Of a DNA stretch of 64,000 bases, positions 34,929-43,380 are shown piece after piece. The notes under the pieces are model-generated. The model did no database searches. It saw only the letters and a program-made list of their open reading frames with translations, and was not told the DNA's origin. Position 1 is the stretch's first letter. The number at the start of each line of letters is the position of its first letter. Origin of the DNA: Acidisoma cellulosilyticum (GTDB lineage Bacteria > Pseudomonadota > Alphaproteobacteria > Acetobacterales > Acetobacteraceae); NCBI RefSeq assembly GCF_020621385.1, contig NZ_JAESVA010000002.1, forward strand, positions 372,001 through 436,000, given 5' to 3'. The position numbers and the translations under genes are program-made.

Positions 34929-36161
34929 ATGAGCGACACACATCCCGCCATCGAATTCTCCAAGGTCGATATCCTGTTCAGCGGCAATCGCCGCGCGGGC
35001 AAGAATGGCGAGGCCGCAGCGATCCAGCTGATGGATCAAGGTCATACCCGTGAGGAGATCCTGGCCAAGACCGGCACCGTCATGGGCGTCAAGGACGCGT
35101 CGCTGACCGTGCAGGAGGGCGAGATCTGCGTGCTGATGGGCCTGTCGGGCTCCGGCAAATCGACGCTGCTGCGCGCCGTCAATGGCTTGAACAAGGTCAC
35201 GCGTGGCCGCGTGCTGGTGCGGGACAAGGATAAGCAGGTCGATATCGCGAATTGCGACCGCGCGACGCTGCGCTATATGCGCACCCGCCGCATCGCGATG
35301 GTGTTTCAGCAATTCGCCCTGCTGCCCTGGCGCACGGTGCGGGAGAATGTCGGTCTCGGCCTCGAACTGCGCGGTGTCTCGGGCGCCGAGCGCCGGCGCA
35401 TCGTGGACGAGAAGCTGAAGCTGGTGGCGCTCGACAAATGGGCCGATAAATATGCGCGCGAATTGTCGGGCGGCATGCAGCAGCGCGTGGGCCTGGCCCG
35501 CGCTTTCGCGACGGATGCCGATATTCTGTTGATGGACGAGCCCTTCTCGGCGCTCGACCCGCTGATCCGCAGCAAGCTGCAGGACGAGCTGCTCGCCCTT
35601 CAGAAAGAGGTCAAGAAGACCATCATCTTCGTCAGCCACGATCTGGACGAGGCGCTGAAACTCGGCAACCAGATCGTTATTCTGGAAGGCGGGCGGATCA
35701 TTCAGTCCGGAGCGCCGGAAGATATCGTGCTGCGCCCGGCGAACGATTATGTGCGCGAATTCGTGCAGCACATGAACCCGCTGAACGTGCTGCGTGGCCG
35801 CACCTTCATGACGCCGCTGGACAGCCTGCCCATGCTTGACGGCTGGGCGGTGCTGGATGCCTATCGCCCGGTCTATCTGCATAGCGTCGGCACGGTCGCG
35901 GGCAGCGCCATCACGGCTGCCGGCGCGGCTGTGCCCATCGTCGCGATCACGGACGAGACTGACCTGCCCGGCGCCGGCACCTGTGCCGCCGTCGATTGCG
36001 AGGCGACGATGAAGACCGTCATCCAGCTGCGCCAGGCGACCGGCATGCCGGTGCTGGTGACGCAGGACGGCCAGATCATCGGCATGTGCGGCGAGGATGA
36101 AATTCTCCACGCCCTGGCCTCGGAAGGCTGGCAGACGGTGCAGGCCGAGGCGGCGGAGTAG
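34929..36161 (+). CDS. choV: Choline/betaine ABC transporter ATP-binding protein
   Basis: A 410-residue ProV/OpuAA-type ATPase: Walker A GLSGSGKST (71-79), Q-loop VFQQFALLPWRT, signature LSGGMQQRVGLARA, Walker B LLMDEPFSALDP, then a C-terminal CBS-like region of about 120 residues that in relatives senses ionic strength. The N-terminal SGNRRAGKNGEAAAIQLMDQG segment is typical. Start 34929 lies 4 bases after choW's stop. Confidence 0.92.
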   Translation: MSDTHPAIEFSKVDILFSGNRRAGKNGEAAAIQLMDQGHTREEILAKTGTVMGVKDASLTVQEGEICVLMGLSGSGKSTLLRAVNGLNKVTRGRVLVRDKDKQVDIANCDRATLRYMRTRRIAMVFQQFALLPWRTVRENVGLGLELRGVSGAERRRIVDEKLKLVALDKWADKYARELSGGMQQRVGLARAFATDADILLMDEPFSALDPLIRSKLQDELLALQKEVKKTIIFVSHDLDEALKLGNQIVILEGGRIIQSGAPEDIVLRPANDYVREFVQHMNPLNVLRGRTFMTPLDSLPMLDGWAVLDAYRPVYLHSVGTVAGSAITAAGAAVPIVAITDETDLPGAGTCAAVDCEATMKTVIQLRQATGMPVLVTQDGQIIGMCGEDEILHALASEGWQTVQAEAAE

Positions 36162-36195
36162 AGGTCTGTCGACCGCGCGGCTCGACCAAACTGAT

Positions 36196-37014
36196 CTAAA
36201 GGTCGAGTGAACCATACTGGTTCATAACCGCAATCAGGCCATCGATAGGATACTCGGCGGGGCGACCATGCTGTGCAGCGGCAATCGCCGCGAAGGCAGC
36301 GACGGTTGCATCGAGTGCGTCAGGACTGCGGCTCATCTCTTCGTACTGTGTCGCTGTGAACGACAGGAACTCCGCTAGGCCTACTAGTATCCGCTCTCGC
36401 ATCTCCTGCTGTTCTGGTTTGCTGTAGCCGCTACTCGGCAGATTCCAACTATGCAATTGTGCGGCAGGAAAAGCTTCAACAAGCATCCCCTGCCCATCGT
36501 GCCAAGGCCAGACCGGTCGTTCCGAACGGGCCAGCAATGTGAGGCATGCGACAGTGAACGGCGCTCCGCCGCGTGGCCCATTCCAGAGAGTTGAGCGCGT
36601 GTTGATCCCGCGCTGAGTCCAGCGTCGCTCTGTCTCGCGATGCGGCTTTTTCTGATCGATTGGCGCTATTCGTGCGGCAAGTTCCAAAAGTGATGCGCCA
36701 GAAGGAAATGGTCGATCGTCGGCGGACGGCAACGCCCTTACGCGATCGAGAAGTTCAGCATGGCCACCCAGAGGCATGAATCTCGTTGGAAGTGCGAACG
36801 GCGCATCAATGGCCGCTGCCTCGAAAACACCTTCGCGGAGCAGAGAAAGCAAGCATGCGAATGGATCCCCAGTTCCGGCTAAACTCTGCACAGATTGCAG
36901 AGAGGTCAGCCGTGGCGAGGCAATATCCTCAACTCTCGCGATCCAAACTGACGGTCTTGTGCACTTTGCTTTCCATGGAGCTGCGCCACCAGAAAAATCT
37001 ATGCCCAAGAACAT
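36196..37014 (-). CDS. DUF429 family protein
   Basis: A 272-residue protein beginning MFLGIDFSGG, the start typical of DUF429 (predicted RNase H-like nuclease fold), with an acidic motif AAAIDAPFALP further on and the WPWHDGQGMLVEAFPAAQL segment. Function unknown. Start chosen at 37014 because the frame upstream is only antisense of the ParA-like gene. The DNA is visibly less GC-rich and uses more varied codons than its neighbours, which hints at acquisition by transfer. Convergent with choV. Confidence 0.75.
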   Translation of the reverse strand: MFLGIDFSGGAAPWKAKCTRPSVWIARVEDIASPRLTSLQSVQSLAGTGDPFACLLSLLREGVFEAAAIDAPFALPTRFMPLGGHAELLDRVRALPSADDRPFPSGASLLELAARIAPIDQKKPHRETERRWTQRGINTRSTLWNGPRGGAPFTVACLTLLARSERPVWPWHDGQGMLVEAFPAAQLHSWNLPSSGYSKPEQQEMRERILVGLAEFLSFTATQYEEMSRSPDALDATVAAFAAIAAAQHGRPAEYPIDGLIAVMNQYGSLDL

Positions 37015-37143
37015 TGCGCCCTCCAGCTTCACACCACTCGTTCGAGAGGTTAGCACGGGCACGCTCAAGCAAGCTGTTGCTTGACGTCTTCGCGCCATCT
37101 TTGATGCAGGTATACTGTCGCGGTGCAGCGGAGTCTCTGACCC

Positions 37144-37773
37144 ATGGCGCTTGTGATTACCGTCGCTCAACAGAAGGGCGGCGCGGGCAAAACCATGCTC
37201 GCCGCCAATCTGGCCGCCGCCATGGCGAGTGCGAGGCGCGTCTGCCTGCTGGATATCGACCCGCAGCGCAGTCTGACCCGCTGGCACGACATCCGCAGCC
37301 GCTACGCAAAACCGTTGCCCGCCATCGGCTTTTCCGACGTCTCCGGCTGGCGGTTGCGGGCCGAGCTGGACCGGCTGGCGGCCAGCCATGATGCGGTTAT
37401 CATCGACACGCCGCCGCAGGTCGATACCGAGGCGAAACTCGCCATCCGCGCCGCCGGGCTGGTGCTGGTGCCGCTGCAGCCGAGCCCGCCCGATCTTTGG
37501 GCGGCGCAAGGCACGGTGCAATTGGCCCGGGCCGAGGGCCGACCGCTGCGCCTTGTCCTGAACCGCGCGCCCGCGGCCTCACGCCTGCGCAGCCAGGTGG
37601 AGCGCGAGGCCGCCGCCGCCGGCTACGAGATTCTGACCAGCACCATCGGCAATCGCGCCGGTTTCGCCAATGCTTTCGCCCAGGGCCTGGGTGTGACGGA
37701 AGCAAGCCCCAAATCCCAGGCGGCCGCCGAGCTGCGCGCCGTGCTGGCAGAGATCGAAAAGCTGACGAGATGA
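37144..37773 (+). CDS. ParA/MinD-like ATPase
   Basis: A 209-residue P-loop ATPase with the deviant Walker A K11-G-G-A-G-K-T17 of the ParA/MinD family and the following DIDPQRSL and DTPPQVDTEAKLAIR motifs. It lacks an N-terminal HTH, so it is like small orphan ParA proteins. No parB follows; instead the next gene encodes a PhnD-like protein, with ATGA overlap. A TATACT -10-like box lies at 37111-37116. Role unknown: positioning or partition of some cargo is possible. Confidence 0.85.
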   Translation: MALVITVAQQKGGAGKTMLAANLAAAMASARRVCLLDIDPQRSLTRWHDIRSRYAKPLPAIGFSDVSGWRLRAELDRLAASHDAVIIDTPPQVDTEAKLAIRAAGLVLVPLQPSPPDLWAAQGTVQLARAEGRPLRLVLNRAPAASRLRSQVEREAAAAGYEILTSTIGNRAGFANAFAQGLGVTEASPKSQAAAELRAVLAEIEKLTR

Positions 37774-38582
37774 CTGCGATCGCTGCTTTGCCGATGTACG
37801 CTTTGCCCGAAATGGCAGCGGCTAATCTTTCGCTCTGGACCGCGCTTCGCGACGCGGCTGGGCTGGAGGTGCCAGAGGCGCTTTCGCCGAGCCCCCTCGC
37901 CTTGCCCGGCACCATCGCGCCGGAAACCGTCTTTAGCCAGATGTGCGGCTATCCGCTGAAGAAGATCTATCAAGGGCAATACCGTCTGCTCGGCACGCCG
38001 CTTTATGACCTGCCGGGTTGCCGGTTGCGGCCGGACGGCGTGCCGACCCATTGCTCCTTCCTCATCGCCCACGCGGATGCGTCTCTGTTTGTGCTGGAGC
38101 ATCTGCGCGGCAAAAGCTTCGTTATGAACGGCCAGGATTCCAATTCCGGCATGAACCTCGCGCGCCGGCTGATCGCCCCCTGGGCGCGCGACGGCCGCTT
38201 TTTCGGTGAGGTGACGGTCAGCGGCAGCCATCTGCGCAGCATGGAGATGGTCGCCGATGGACTGGCCGATGCGGCGACCATCGACTGCGTGACCTTCGGC
38301 TTCGTCGCCCGCTACCGGCCGGACCTGACAGCGCGGCTGCGGGTTTTGTGCGAAACGCCGGCGAGCCCGGCCATTCCCTTCATCACGGCGTCCGCGACGC
38401 CCTTGGCGCTGGCGGCACAGCTGACGCGCGCGCTGACCGACCCCCTACCCGCACCCGCCCTCGCCGCCGCTTTCGCGGACCTCAGCATCCGTCGCGTCGC
38501 TCCGCCACGGCCCGAGGCCTATGACGCCGTGCTGGCGATGGAGATGGATGCGGCGGCGATGGGCTATGCCACGCTGAGGTAG
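37770..38582 (+). CDS. PhnD/SsuA-like substrate-binding domain protein without signal peptide
   Basis: A 270-residue protein similar to phosphate/phosphonate periplasmic binding proteins: YRLLGTPLYDLPGC, LRGKSFVMNGQDSNSGMNLAR, FGEVTVSGSHLRSMEMVADGLADAATIDCVTF. There is no signal peptide, so it is probably cytoplasmic, and no transporter genes are adjacent. It is translationally coupled to the ParA-like ATPase. It could be a small-molecule sensor; that is inference. Confidence 0.72.
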   Translation: MTAIAALPMYALPEMAAANLSLWTALRDAAGLEVPEALSPSPLALPGTIAPETVFSQMCGYPLKKIYQGQYRLLGTPLYDLPGCRLRPDGVPTHCSFLIAHADASLFVLEHLRGKSFVMNGQDSNSGMNLARRLIAPWARDGRFFGEVTVSGSHLRSMEMVADGLADAATIDCVTFGFVARYRPDLTARLRVLCETPASPAIPFITASATPLALAAQLTRALTDPLPAPALAAAFADLSIRRVAPPRPEAYDAVLAMEMDAAAMGYATLR

Positions 38583-38653
38583 ACGGGGCTTTCCCGGCCC
38601 AGCTCTCGGAAACTCGTCGAAGGGACAAGGGCTTTGCCAAAATTGGCTCCGAG

Positions 38654-38688
38654 TTACGCACAGGCTTATCCACGAAAACTGGGGATAA
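38654..38688. promoter_or_regulatory. Cluster of DnaA-box-like nonamers
   Basis: Three near matches to TTATCCACA within 35 bases: TTACGCACA (38654-38662), TTATCCACG (38666-38674) and, on the other strand, TTATCCCCA (38680-38688). They lie in the 189-base gap behind the PhnD-like gene. Significance is unproven; a titration site or a relic of a replicon is conceivable. Confidence 0.4.
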
Positions 38689-38741
38689 TTCCAAAACTTG
38701 GTTCTAGGGCCTAAGCGTGAAACGCATGACGTGAAACATAG

Positions 38742-38760
38742 CATGCCAATAAGGCATGCC
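38742..38760. terminator. Hairpin between convergent genes
   Basis: GCATGCC-AATAA-GGCATGC, a 7-base perfect stem, followed on the plus strand by CTTCTCGCCTTTT. Placed just before the end of the convergent desaturase gene; possibly a terminator for the parA-like operon. Confidence 0.45.
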
Positions 38761-38771
38761 TTCTCGCCTTT

Positions 38772-39764
38772 TCAATCCCCGGCCTCGGCAATCTGTGCAG
38801 AGGCGGCCGGACGCGGCATCCCAGCCCCCGGCAATGCCGCGCGTGCGGCGACGAACCCCGGATGCGGGCCGCGATGGTGCTGCGTGAACAGATAGCGCCG
38901 CGCGACGTCCCAATACCCATCATAGACCAGCCCGCCATTGGCGCGGATGATCTCCGCCCGATGCGCCCCGTAATAGGCCGGGATGCGATACCAGGGCATG
39001 CCGGGCCGATCATGATGCACGGAATGAAGGTTGTTATAGAGAAACAACAGGCCCAGCACAGGCGCGTTCTCGACGATCGCGGTCCGCTCCGCCTGATCGG
39101 GCGCCGCTCTGTGCTCGGCGAAAGAGCGGATGGAGGCCAGAACGCGACCGGGAATCACGAAGCAGAGCAGATAGGACCAAAGCGGTAGGTGGCAGACGCC
39201 GACCACCCAGACGAGCACAACCACGACACCCAGCACATGCTGCAGCCAGATGCGCTGCTCGGCGCGGTTGCCGCGCAGGCAGGCGCCGATATGCAGCCAA
39301 AGGAAAATCAGCATGCTGCGCATGGCGCCGAAGGTGATGCGCCCGACAAAGGTATTGCTGAAACGGAGGAAGGCCCGCGCGAGCGGTCCCAGCCGGCCGA
39401 AACGGTCTTCCGTCAGATAATAGGTTTCGGGGTCTTCCAGCGGGTCCGTCAGATGCTCATCCCGGTGATGCCGCAGGTGGGCGAGGCGATAGATTTGGTA
39501 TGGCAACCACAAAGTCAGCGGCGGAAAGCCGAGCGCGTCATTGACCCGGCGCGAGCGCGTCGGGTGGCCATGCAGCAGTTCATGCTGCAGCGACATCTGC
39601 CAGGCAATGGTCCAACCGCCCAGCAGCGCCAGCAGCGGCCAGGGAATATCGCGATGAAAAAAGGTCAGCGCTGCCCAGCCGCCATAGATGACAAGGCAAA
39701 GCAGGATCGTCGGTCCTTCGATGGCGGCGACGGGCGGCGTGGCGCGATGGTATCTGTTGAGCAT
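38772..39764 (-). CDS. Fatty acid desaturase family protein
   Basis: About 330 residues, integral membrane di-iron enzyme. The three histidine boxes are present: HELLHGH, HLRHHRDEH and HSVHHDRPGMPWY, between several hydrophobic segments. It would introduce a double bond or hydroxylate a lipid or related substrate. Start is set at ATG 39764 (MLNRYHRATPP); the frame continues upstream to 39887, but that would run through the regulatory palindrome. No good ribosome binding site is seen. Divergent from an XRE regulator. Confidence 0.85.
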   Translation of the reverse strand: MLNRYHRATPPVAAIEGPTILLCLVIYGGWAALTFFHRDIPWPLLALLGGWTIAWQMSLQHELLHGHPTRSRRVNDALGFPPLTLWLPYQIYRLAHLRHHRDEHLTDPLEDPETYYLTEDRFGRLGPLARAFLRFSNTFVGRITFGAMRSMLIFLWLHIGACLRGNRAEQRIWLQHVLGVVVVLVWVVGVCHLPLWSYLLCFVIPGRVLASIRSFAEHRAAPDQAERTAIVENAPVLGLLFLYNNLHSVHHDRPGMPWYRIPAYYGAHRAEIIRANGGLVYDGYWDVARRYLFTQHHRGPHPGFVAARAALPGAGMPRPAASAQIAEAGD

Positions 39765-39875
39765 AACGCGATGCTGAACCGTGGAATCTGTCCCATCAAT
39801 ATGGAAACCAGCCGGTGACCGCAGCGAATGCGCACTATCCGTGACAATGGCACCACAACCGCGAAATCTGGTGTA

Positions 39876-39898
39876 TATTATAAACATCGTTTATAATA
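39876..39898. promoter_or_regulatory. AT-rich operator palindrome between desaturase and XRE genes
   Basis: TATTATAAAC-ATC-GTTTATAATA, a perfect inverted repeat with 10-base arms, only 6 bases before the XRE-gene ATG. This placement suits autorepression by the XRE protein and possible control of the divergent desaturase gene. Confidence 0.65.
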
Positions 39899-39904
39899 AT
39901 CGGC

Positions 39905-40768
39905 ATGACCTTCACCTCCGCCGACCGTGCCGAGCTTGTCCGCCTGTTCCGGGAAAGGCTGATCACGGTCATGACCCGCAGCGGCTTGAACCAAAGCGCC
40001 TTCGCGGGCCGCGTCGGCATCGACCGCTCCACCCTCTCGCAGCTGCTCTCCCCCACGAATGACCGTCTGCCGCGCCTGGAATCGGTCGCGAGCATCGCGC
40101 GGCTGGGCCAGGTGTCACTCGACTGGCTGCTCGGGCTGCGGGACGCGGAAACGGCCGAACCCGGATTGCTGGCCGATGCCCTGTCGTTCGAGCGCGATGC
40201 GCTGTCGCCCGTCGATGAGCGGCTGATGCATTGGTTGGAGGAGGCAGCCGGCTACAAGATCCGCCATGTGCCGGTCAGCTTCCCGGATGTGCTGAAGACC
40301 CCGGCGGTGATCGATTTCGAGTATGAGCGTTTCGTCACCGTCTCCCCCCATCGGCGGATGGAGATCACGCAAGCGCGGCTGGATTATCTGCGCCGGCCCG
40401 AGACGGATATGGAGGCCGCGACGCCGGCCCATATAATGGAAAGCTTCGCGCGCGGCGGCGGACGCTGGCAGGGTCTGCCTGTCGCCGTGCGGCGCGCGCA
40501 GCTGGATCACCTCATCGCGCTTTGCGACGAGCTTTATCCGCGCTTCCGCTGGTTTCTGTATGACGGGCGGGAACTCTATTCCTCGCCCATCACCATCTAC
40601 GGGCCGATCCGGGCTGCCATCTATATCGGCCAATCCTTCCTGGTGATGCAGAACCGCGACCATGTCCGGTCGCTGATCAGCCATTTCGACCTTCTATTGC
40701 GCGCGGCGAAAGTAGACCCAAGGCAGATGCCGGACTACCTGCGCCGGCTGAGACAGATCTGCCGGTGA
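39905..40768 (+). CDS. XRE-family transcriptional regulator
   Basis: A 287-residue protein with an N-terminal helix-turn-helix at about residues 27-48 (LNQSAFAGRVGIDRSTLSQLLS) and a long C-terminal domain of unknown ligand (residues 85-287) without cupin or peptidase motifs that I recognise. The divergent desaturase gene and the intervening palindrome suggest that it regulates itself and membrane-lipid desaturation. Confidence 0.82.
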   Translation: MTFTSADRAELVRLFRERLITVMTRSGLNQSAFAGRVGIDRSTLSQLLSPTNDRLPRLESVASIARLGQVSLDWLLGLRDAETAEPGLLADALSFERDALSPVDERLMHWLEEAAGYKIRHVPVSFPDVLKTPAVIDFEYERFVTVSPHRRMEITQARLDYLRRPETDMEAATPAHIMESFARGGGRWQGLPVAVRRAQLDHLIALCDELYPRFRWFLYDGRELYSSPITIYGPIRAAIYIGQSFLVMQNRDHVRSLISHFDLLLRAAKVDPRQMPDYLRRLRQICR

Positions 40769-40793
40769 GGAATCCGGCTTGACCGCTGGCCGA

Positions 40794-41606
40794 TCAAGGA
40801 GCCGGCGGCTGATCCATATGGAGCAGCGCATCGCGCAGCGGCGCACTGGAGATTTTTATCACGCCGTCCATGGGCGAGTCCAAATCCAGAATGATGAATA
40901 GAGTCGAGGCGACAGAGAGCGATGCCAGAATGATCGAGAGATAAATCAATGAATTTCTGGGCGCCACGATGCCGAACATAAAAAACACGATCAGCAGCCA
41001 AAACATCAGCGCCGTCATAAATACCGACGACACGCGCGACGATGCGCCCTCGACCAGAATCCAGCGGACATTTTCCAGCGTGGTCAAATTTTCGCGCAAA
41101 ATCGGATAGATTCTTGTCTGATAGGGCGTCACCGGATTCAAGGTCTGGATGGCCTCATCAATGCTTCGCAATGCGGCCGTGATTTGCTTCGTTTCCCCGC
41201 TCCCTCGAAATAGCGGCGTGAACTGCGTTGGGTAAGTGCCGCTCGGCGCCGCCTCATCAGGCCAGGATTGCAGGATCGCCATGGCCGTATAGGCGCGCAG
41301 CGTTTTTCGGATCGGGGTCGCTTCGGGTCCGAACTCGCGAAGCCTGATATCCAATCGGATCAAGGCAATACCGTATTGGCGATAGAGATCATCATGATTG
41401 TCGAAATCGGCCTTCACCGACGTCACCAGAAGACCGAGAATCAAAGCGGCCAGGGTGACAAGCATGAGAACGACCAGGCGGATGGCTTCCGAACTGGCGG
41501 GGCTGCGATGATGCTCTTTCAACCTGGACTGGACGAAGAGGCCAAACAGGCTGCCCGCGATCAGCATAGCCATGAGAATCAGCGCCAGGATGATTTCCAT
41601 ATCCAT
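40794..41606 (-). CDS. DUF4239-like (bestrophin-like) membrane protein
   Basis: A 270-residue membrane protein: two hydrophobic segments near the N-terminus, a soluble domain of about 130 residues and two more helices near residues 200-245. This layout and the LLVTSVKADFDNHDDLYRQYG segment after helix 2 resemble DUF4239 proteins, which have a bestrophin-like domain and unknown function. Start ATG 41606 has AGGAAGG 6 bases upstream. Confidence 0.7.
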   Translation of the reverse strand: MDMEIILALILMAMLIAGSLFGLFVQSRLKEHHRSPASSEAIRLVVLMLVTLAALILGLLVTSVKADFDNHDDLYRQYGIALIRLDIRLREFGPEATPIRKTLRAYTAMAILQSWPDEAAPSGTYPTQFTPLFRGSGETKQITAALRSIDEAIQTLNPVTPYQTRIYPILRENLTTLENVRWILVEGASSRVSSVFMTALMFWLLIVFFMFGIVAPRNSLIYLSIILASLSVASTLFIILDLDSPMDGVIKISSAPLRDALLHMDQPPAP

Positions 41607-41770
41607 CGCAAACCTTCCTGTCAGCCGAGCAGCCCTCGCGCACAATCCTTTATCGTGACGAGGCCAGCAATAGAACAGCAGGAATGGGCTTTTCGCGCCA
41701 AGTCTCAGATTGTTTCAGGCGCCGTGCAGCAGCCGCAGAAACTGCCGATTCTCCGCCCTTATCCGGTCGG

Positions 41771-42532
41771 TCAGCGGGCCAGCGCGACAGGTGCGGGTTC
41801 CAGCGCGTCGATCAACCGCCGGCGCATGGCCTGAAAGGCAGCACTGGTGCGATCCCTGGGGAAAGCATAGGCCGGGTCATGCTCCGGGATGGTGACATCC
41901 AGCACGATCCGGCCCGGCGGACCGCGCAGCACGATGACGCGGTTAGCGAGTGCCAGCGCCTCATCCATGTCATGCGTGATCAACAGGATGGTGACCCGGA
42001 TATGCTGGGCGACATGCAGGATATGGTCCTGCATCCGCTCCCGCGTCAGAGGGTCCAGCGCGCTGAGCGGCTCGTCCAGCAGCAGCAGATCCGGCCTCGG
42101 CGCCAAAGCGCGCGCCAGCGCCACGCGCTGAGCCATGCCGCCCGAGAGCTGCTTGGGCAGATAATCGGCGGCGGCCGACAGGCCGACCAGCGCCATCGCG
42201 GCCTCCACCGCGCGCGCCCGTTCGGGTTTCGGCAGATGGCTGAGGCCGAAGGCGATGTTGCGACGGACAGACAGCCAGGGCATCAGCCGCGGCTCCTGAA
42301 AGACGAAACCCACTTCCGCCGGGCGGATCGGCTTGCCGCCGAGCATGGCCGTGCCGCGCGTCGGTGTCTCCAAACCCGAGAGGCAACGCAGGAAGGTGCT
42401 TTTGCCGCTGCCGCTGCGCCCGATGATGGCGGTGATCCCCTCGCCGTCCAAAGTCAGCGACAGGGGCCCGAGCACGGGTGGGGCCGCGCCGAAGGCCTTG
42501 GTGAGGTCCGATATGTCCAGGCGACGGGTCAA
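41771..42532 (-). CDS. ssuB: ABC transporter ATP-binding protein, sulfonate/taurine/nitrate type
   Basis: About 253 residues: Walker A IGRSGSGKST, signature LSGGMAQRVALARA, Walker B LLLLDEPLSALDP and the H-loop ITHDMDEAL. The best start is TTG 42532, overlapping the permease stop as TTGA; the frame continues upstream without a sensible start. Provides energy for the adjacent permease and binding protein. SsuB/TauB/NrtD cannot be told apart by sequence alone, so the symbol is tentative. Confidence 0.85.
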   Translation of the reverse strand: MTRRLDISDLTKAFGAAPPVLGPLSLTLDGEGITAIIGRSGSGKSTFLRCLSGLETPTRGTAMLGGKPIRPAEVGFVFQEPRLMPWLSVRRNIAFGLSHLPKPERARAVEAAMALVGLSAAADYLPKQLSGGMAQRVALARALAPRPDLLLLDEPLSALDPLTRERMQDHILHVAQHIRVTILLITHDMDEALALANRVIVLRGPPGRIVLDVTIPEHDPAYAFPRDRTSAAFQAMRRRLIDALEPAPVALAR

Positions 42533-43380
42533 GCTCCGGTCTCCGGATGCAATTTGTCCTGCCAATCCGTCAGCCGCTCGGCCGTGCGGGCCAAGAGCCA
42601 ATCGGTCGATTTGCCGAGCACCGCGAAGGCGAGGATCGCGACGATGATCTGGTCCGGCCGCCCGATCTCCTCGCCGTTGGTGAGGATGAAGCCAAGACCG
42701 TTATTGGCGCCCATCATTTCGGCCGAGGCGATGAACATCCAGCCGAGACCCAGGCCCCCGCGAATGCCCGTGAGGTAAAGAGGCATGGCGGCCGGCAGCT
42801 GGATGCGCAGCATCAAACGCAGCTTGCCATAGTCGTGCACGCGGCCGACTTCGATAAGCTTGCGGTCGACCCCCGCAATCGCCGCCATCAGGTTGAGATA
42901 GACCGGGAAGAAGACACCGACAGCGATGAGGATGACCTTTGACGTGTCATAGATGCCGAACCACAGGATGAACAGCGGCACCCAGGCGAGCGAGGGCACG
43001 CTGCGCAGCGCCTGCAATGTGGGGTCCAACAACCGGCGGGCGAGAGGCAGCGCGCCCGTCAGCAGTCCGGCGACCGTTCCCGCCGCCGTGCCAAGGACGA
43101 AGCCGAGCGCCAGACGATAGACCGTGACCAGGATATCATTCGCCAGCGACCCATCCTGCACCATGGCCCAGAAAGTCTGGGCGATGGTCGCGGGCGACGG
43201 CAGCAGATCGGCTTCGATCCAGGCACCGCCGGCCGCCAATTGCCAGAGCAACAGGACCATGATCGGCACAATCAGCCCGACCGACCAGCCGAAACCGGGC
43301 AGCCTGCGAACCGATGCCGCTGACCCCGCCGTCTGATGCCGGGCAGTAAGTGCTGCCGCTGTGACGCTGTGCTCAGCCAT
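42529..43380 (-). CDS. ssuC: ABC transporter permease, sulfonate/taurine type
   Basis: A 283-residue permease with about six hydrophobic segments and the EAA-like loop (LIEVGRVHDYGKLRLMLRIQLPAAMP). It overlaps the binding-protein gene by 8 bases upstream and the ATPase gene downstream, so the importer is one operon. The substrate could be an alkanesulfonate, taurine or a related organosulfur compound. Confidence 0.85.
   Translation of the reverse strand: MAEHSVTAAALTARHQTAGSAASVRRLPGFGWSVGLIVPIMVLLLWQLAAGGAWIEADLLPSPATIAQTFWAMVQDGSLANDILVTVYRLALGFVLGTAAGTVAGLLTGALPLARRLLDPTLQALRSVPSLAWVPLFILWFGIYDTSKVILIAVGVFFPVYLNLMAAIAGVDRKLIEVGRVHDYGKLRLMLRIQLPAAMPLYLTGIRGGLGLGWMFIASAEMMGANNGLGFILTNGEEIGRPDQIIVAILAFAVLGKSTDWLLARTAERLTDWQDKLHPETGA

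Noticed and set aside
37081-37116. Sigma70 promoter TTGACG...TATACT ahead of the ParA-like gene
   Set aside because: The spacer is about 24 bases, too long for a standard promoter; only the -10-like box is kept as a weak hint.
37015-37521. N-terminal extension of the DUF429 gene
   Set aside because: It would run antisense through the ParA-like gene; the conserved family start is at 37014.
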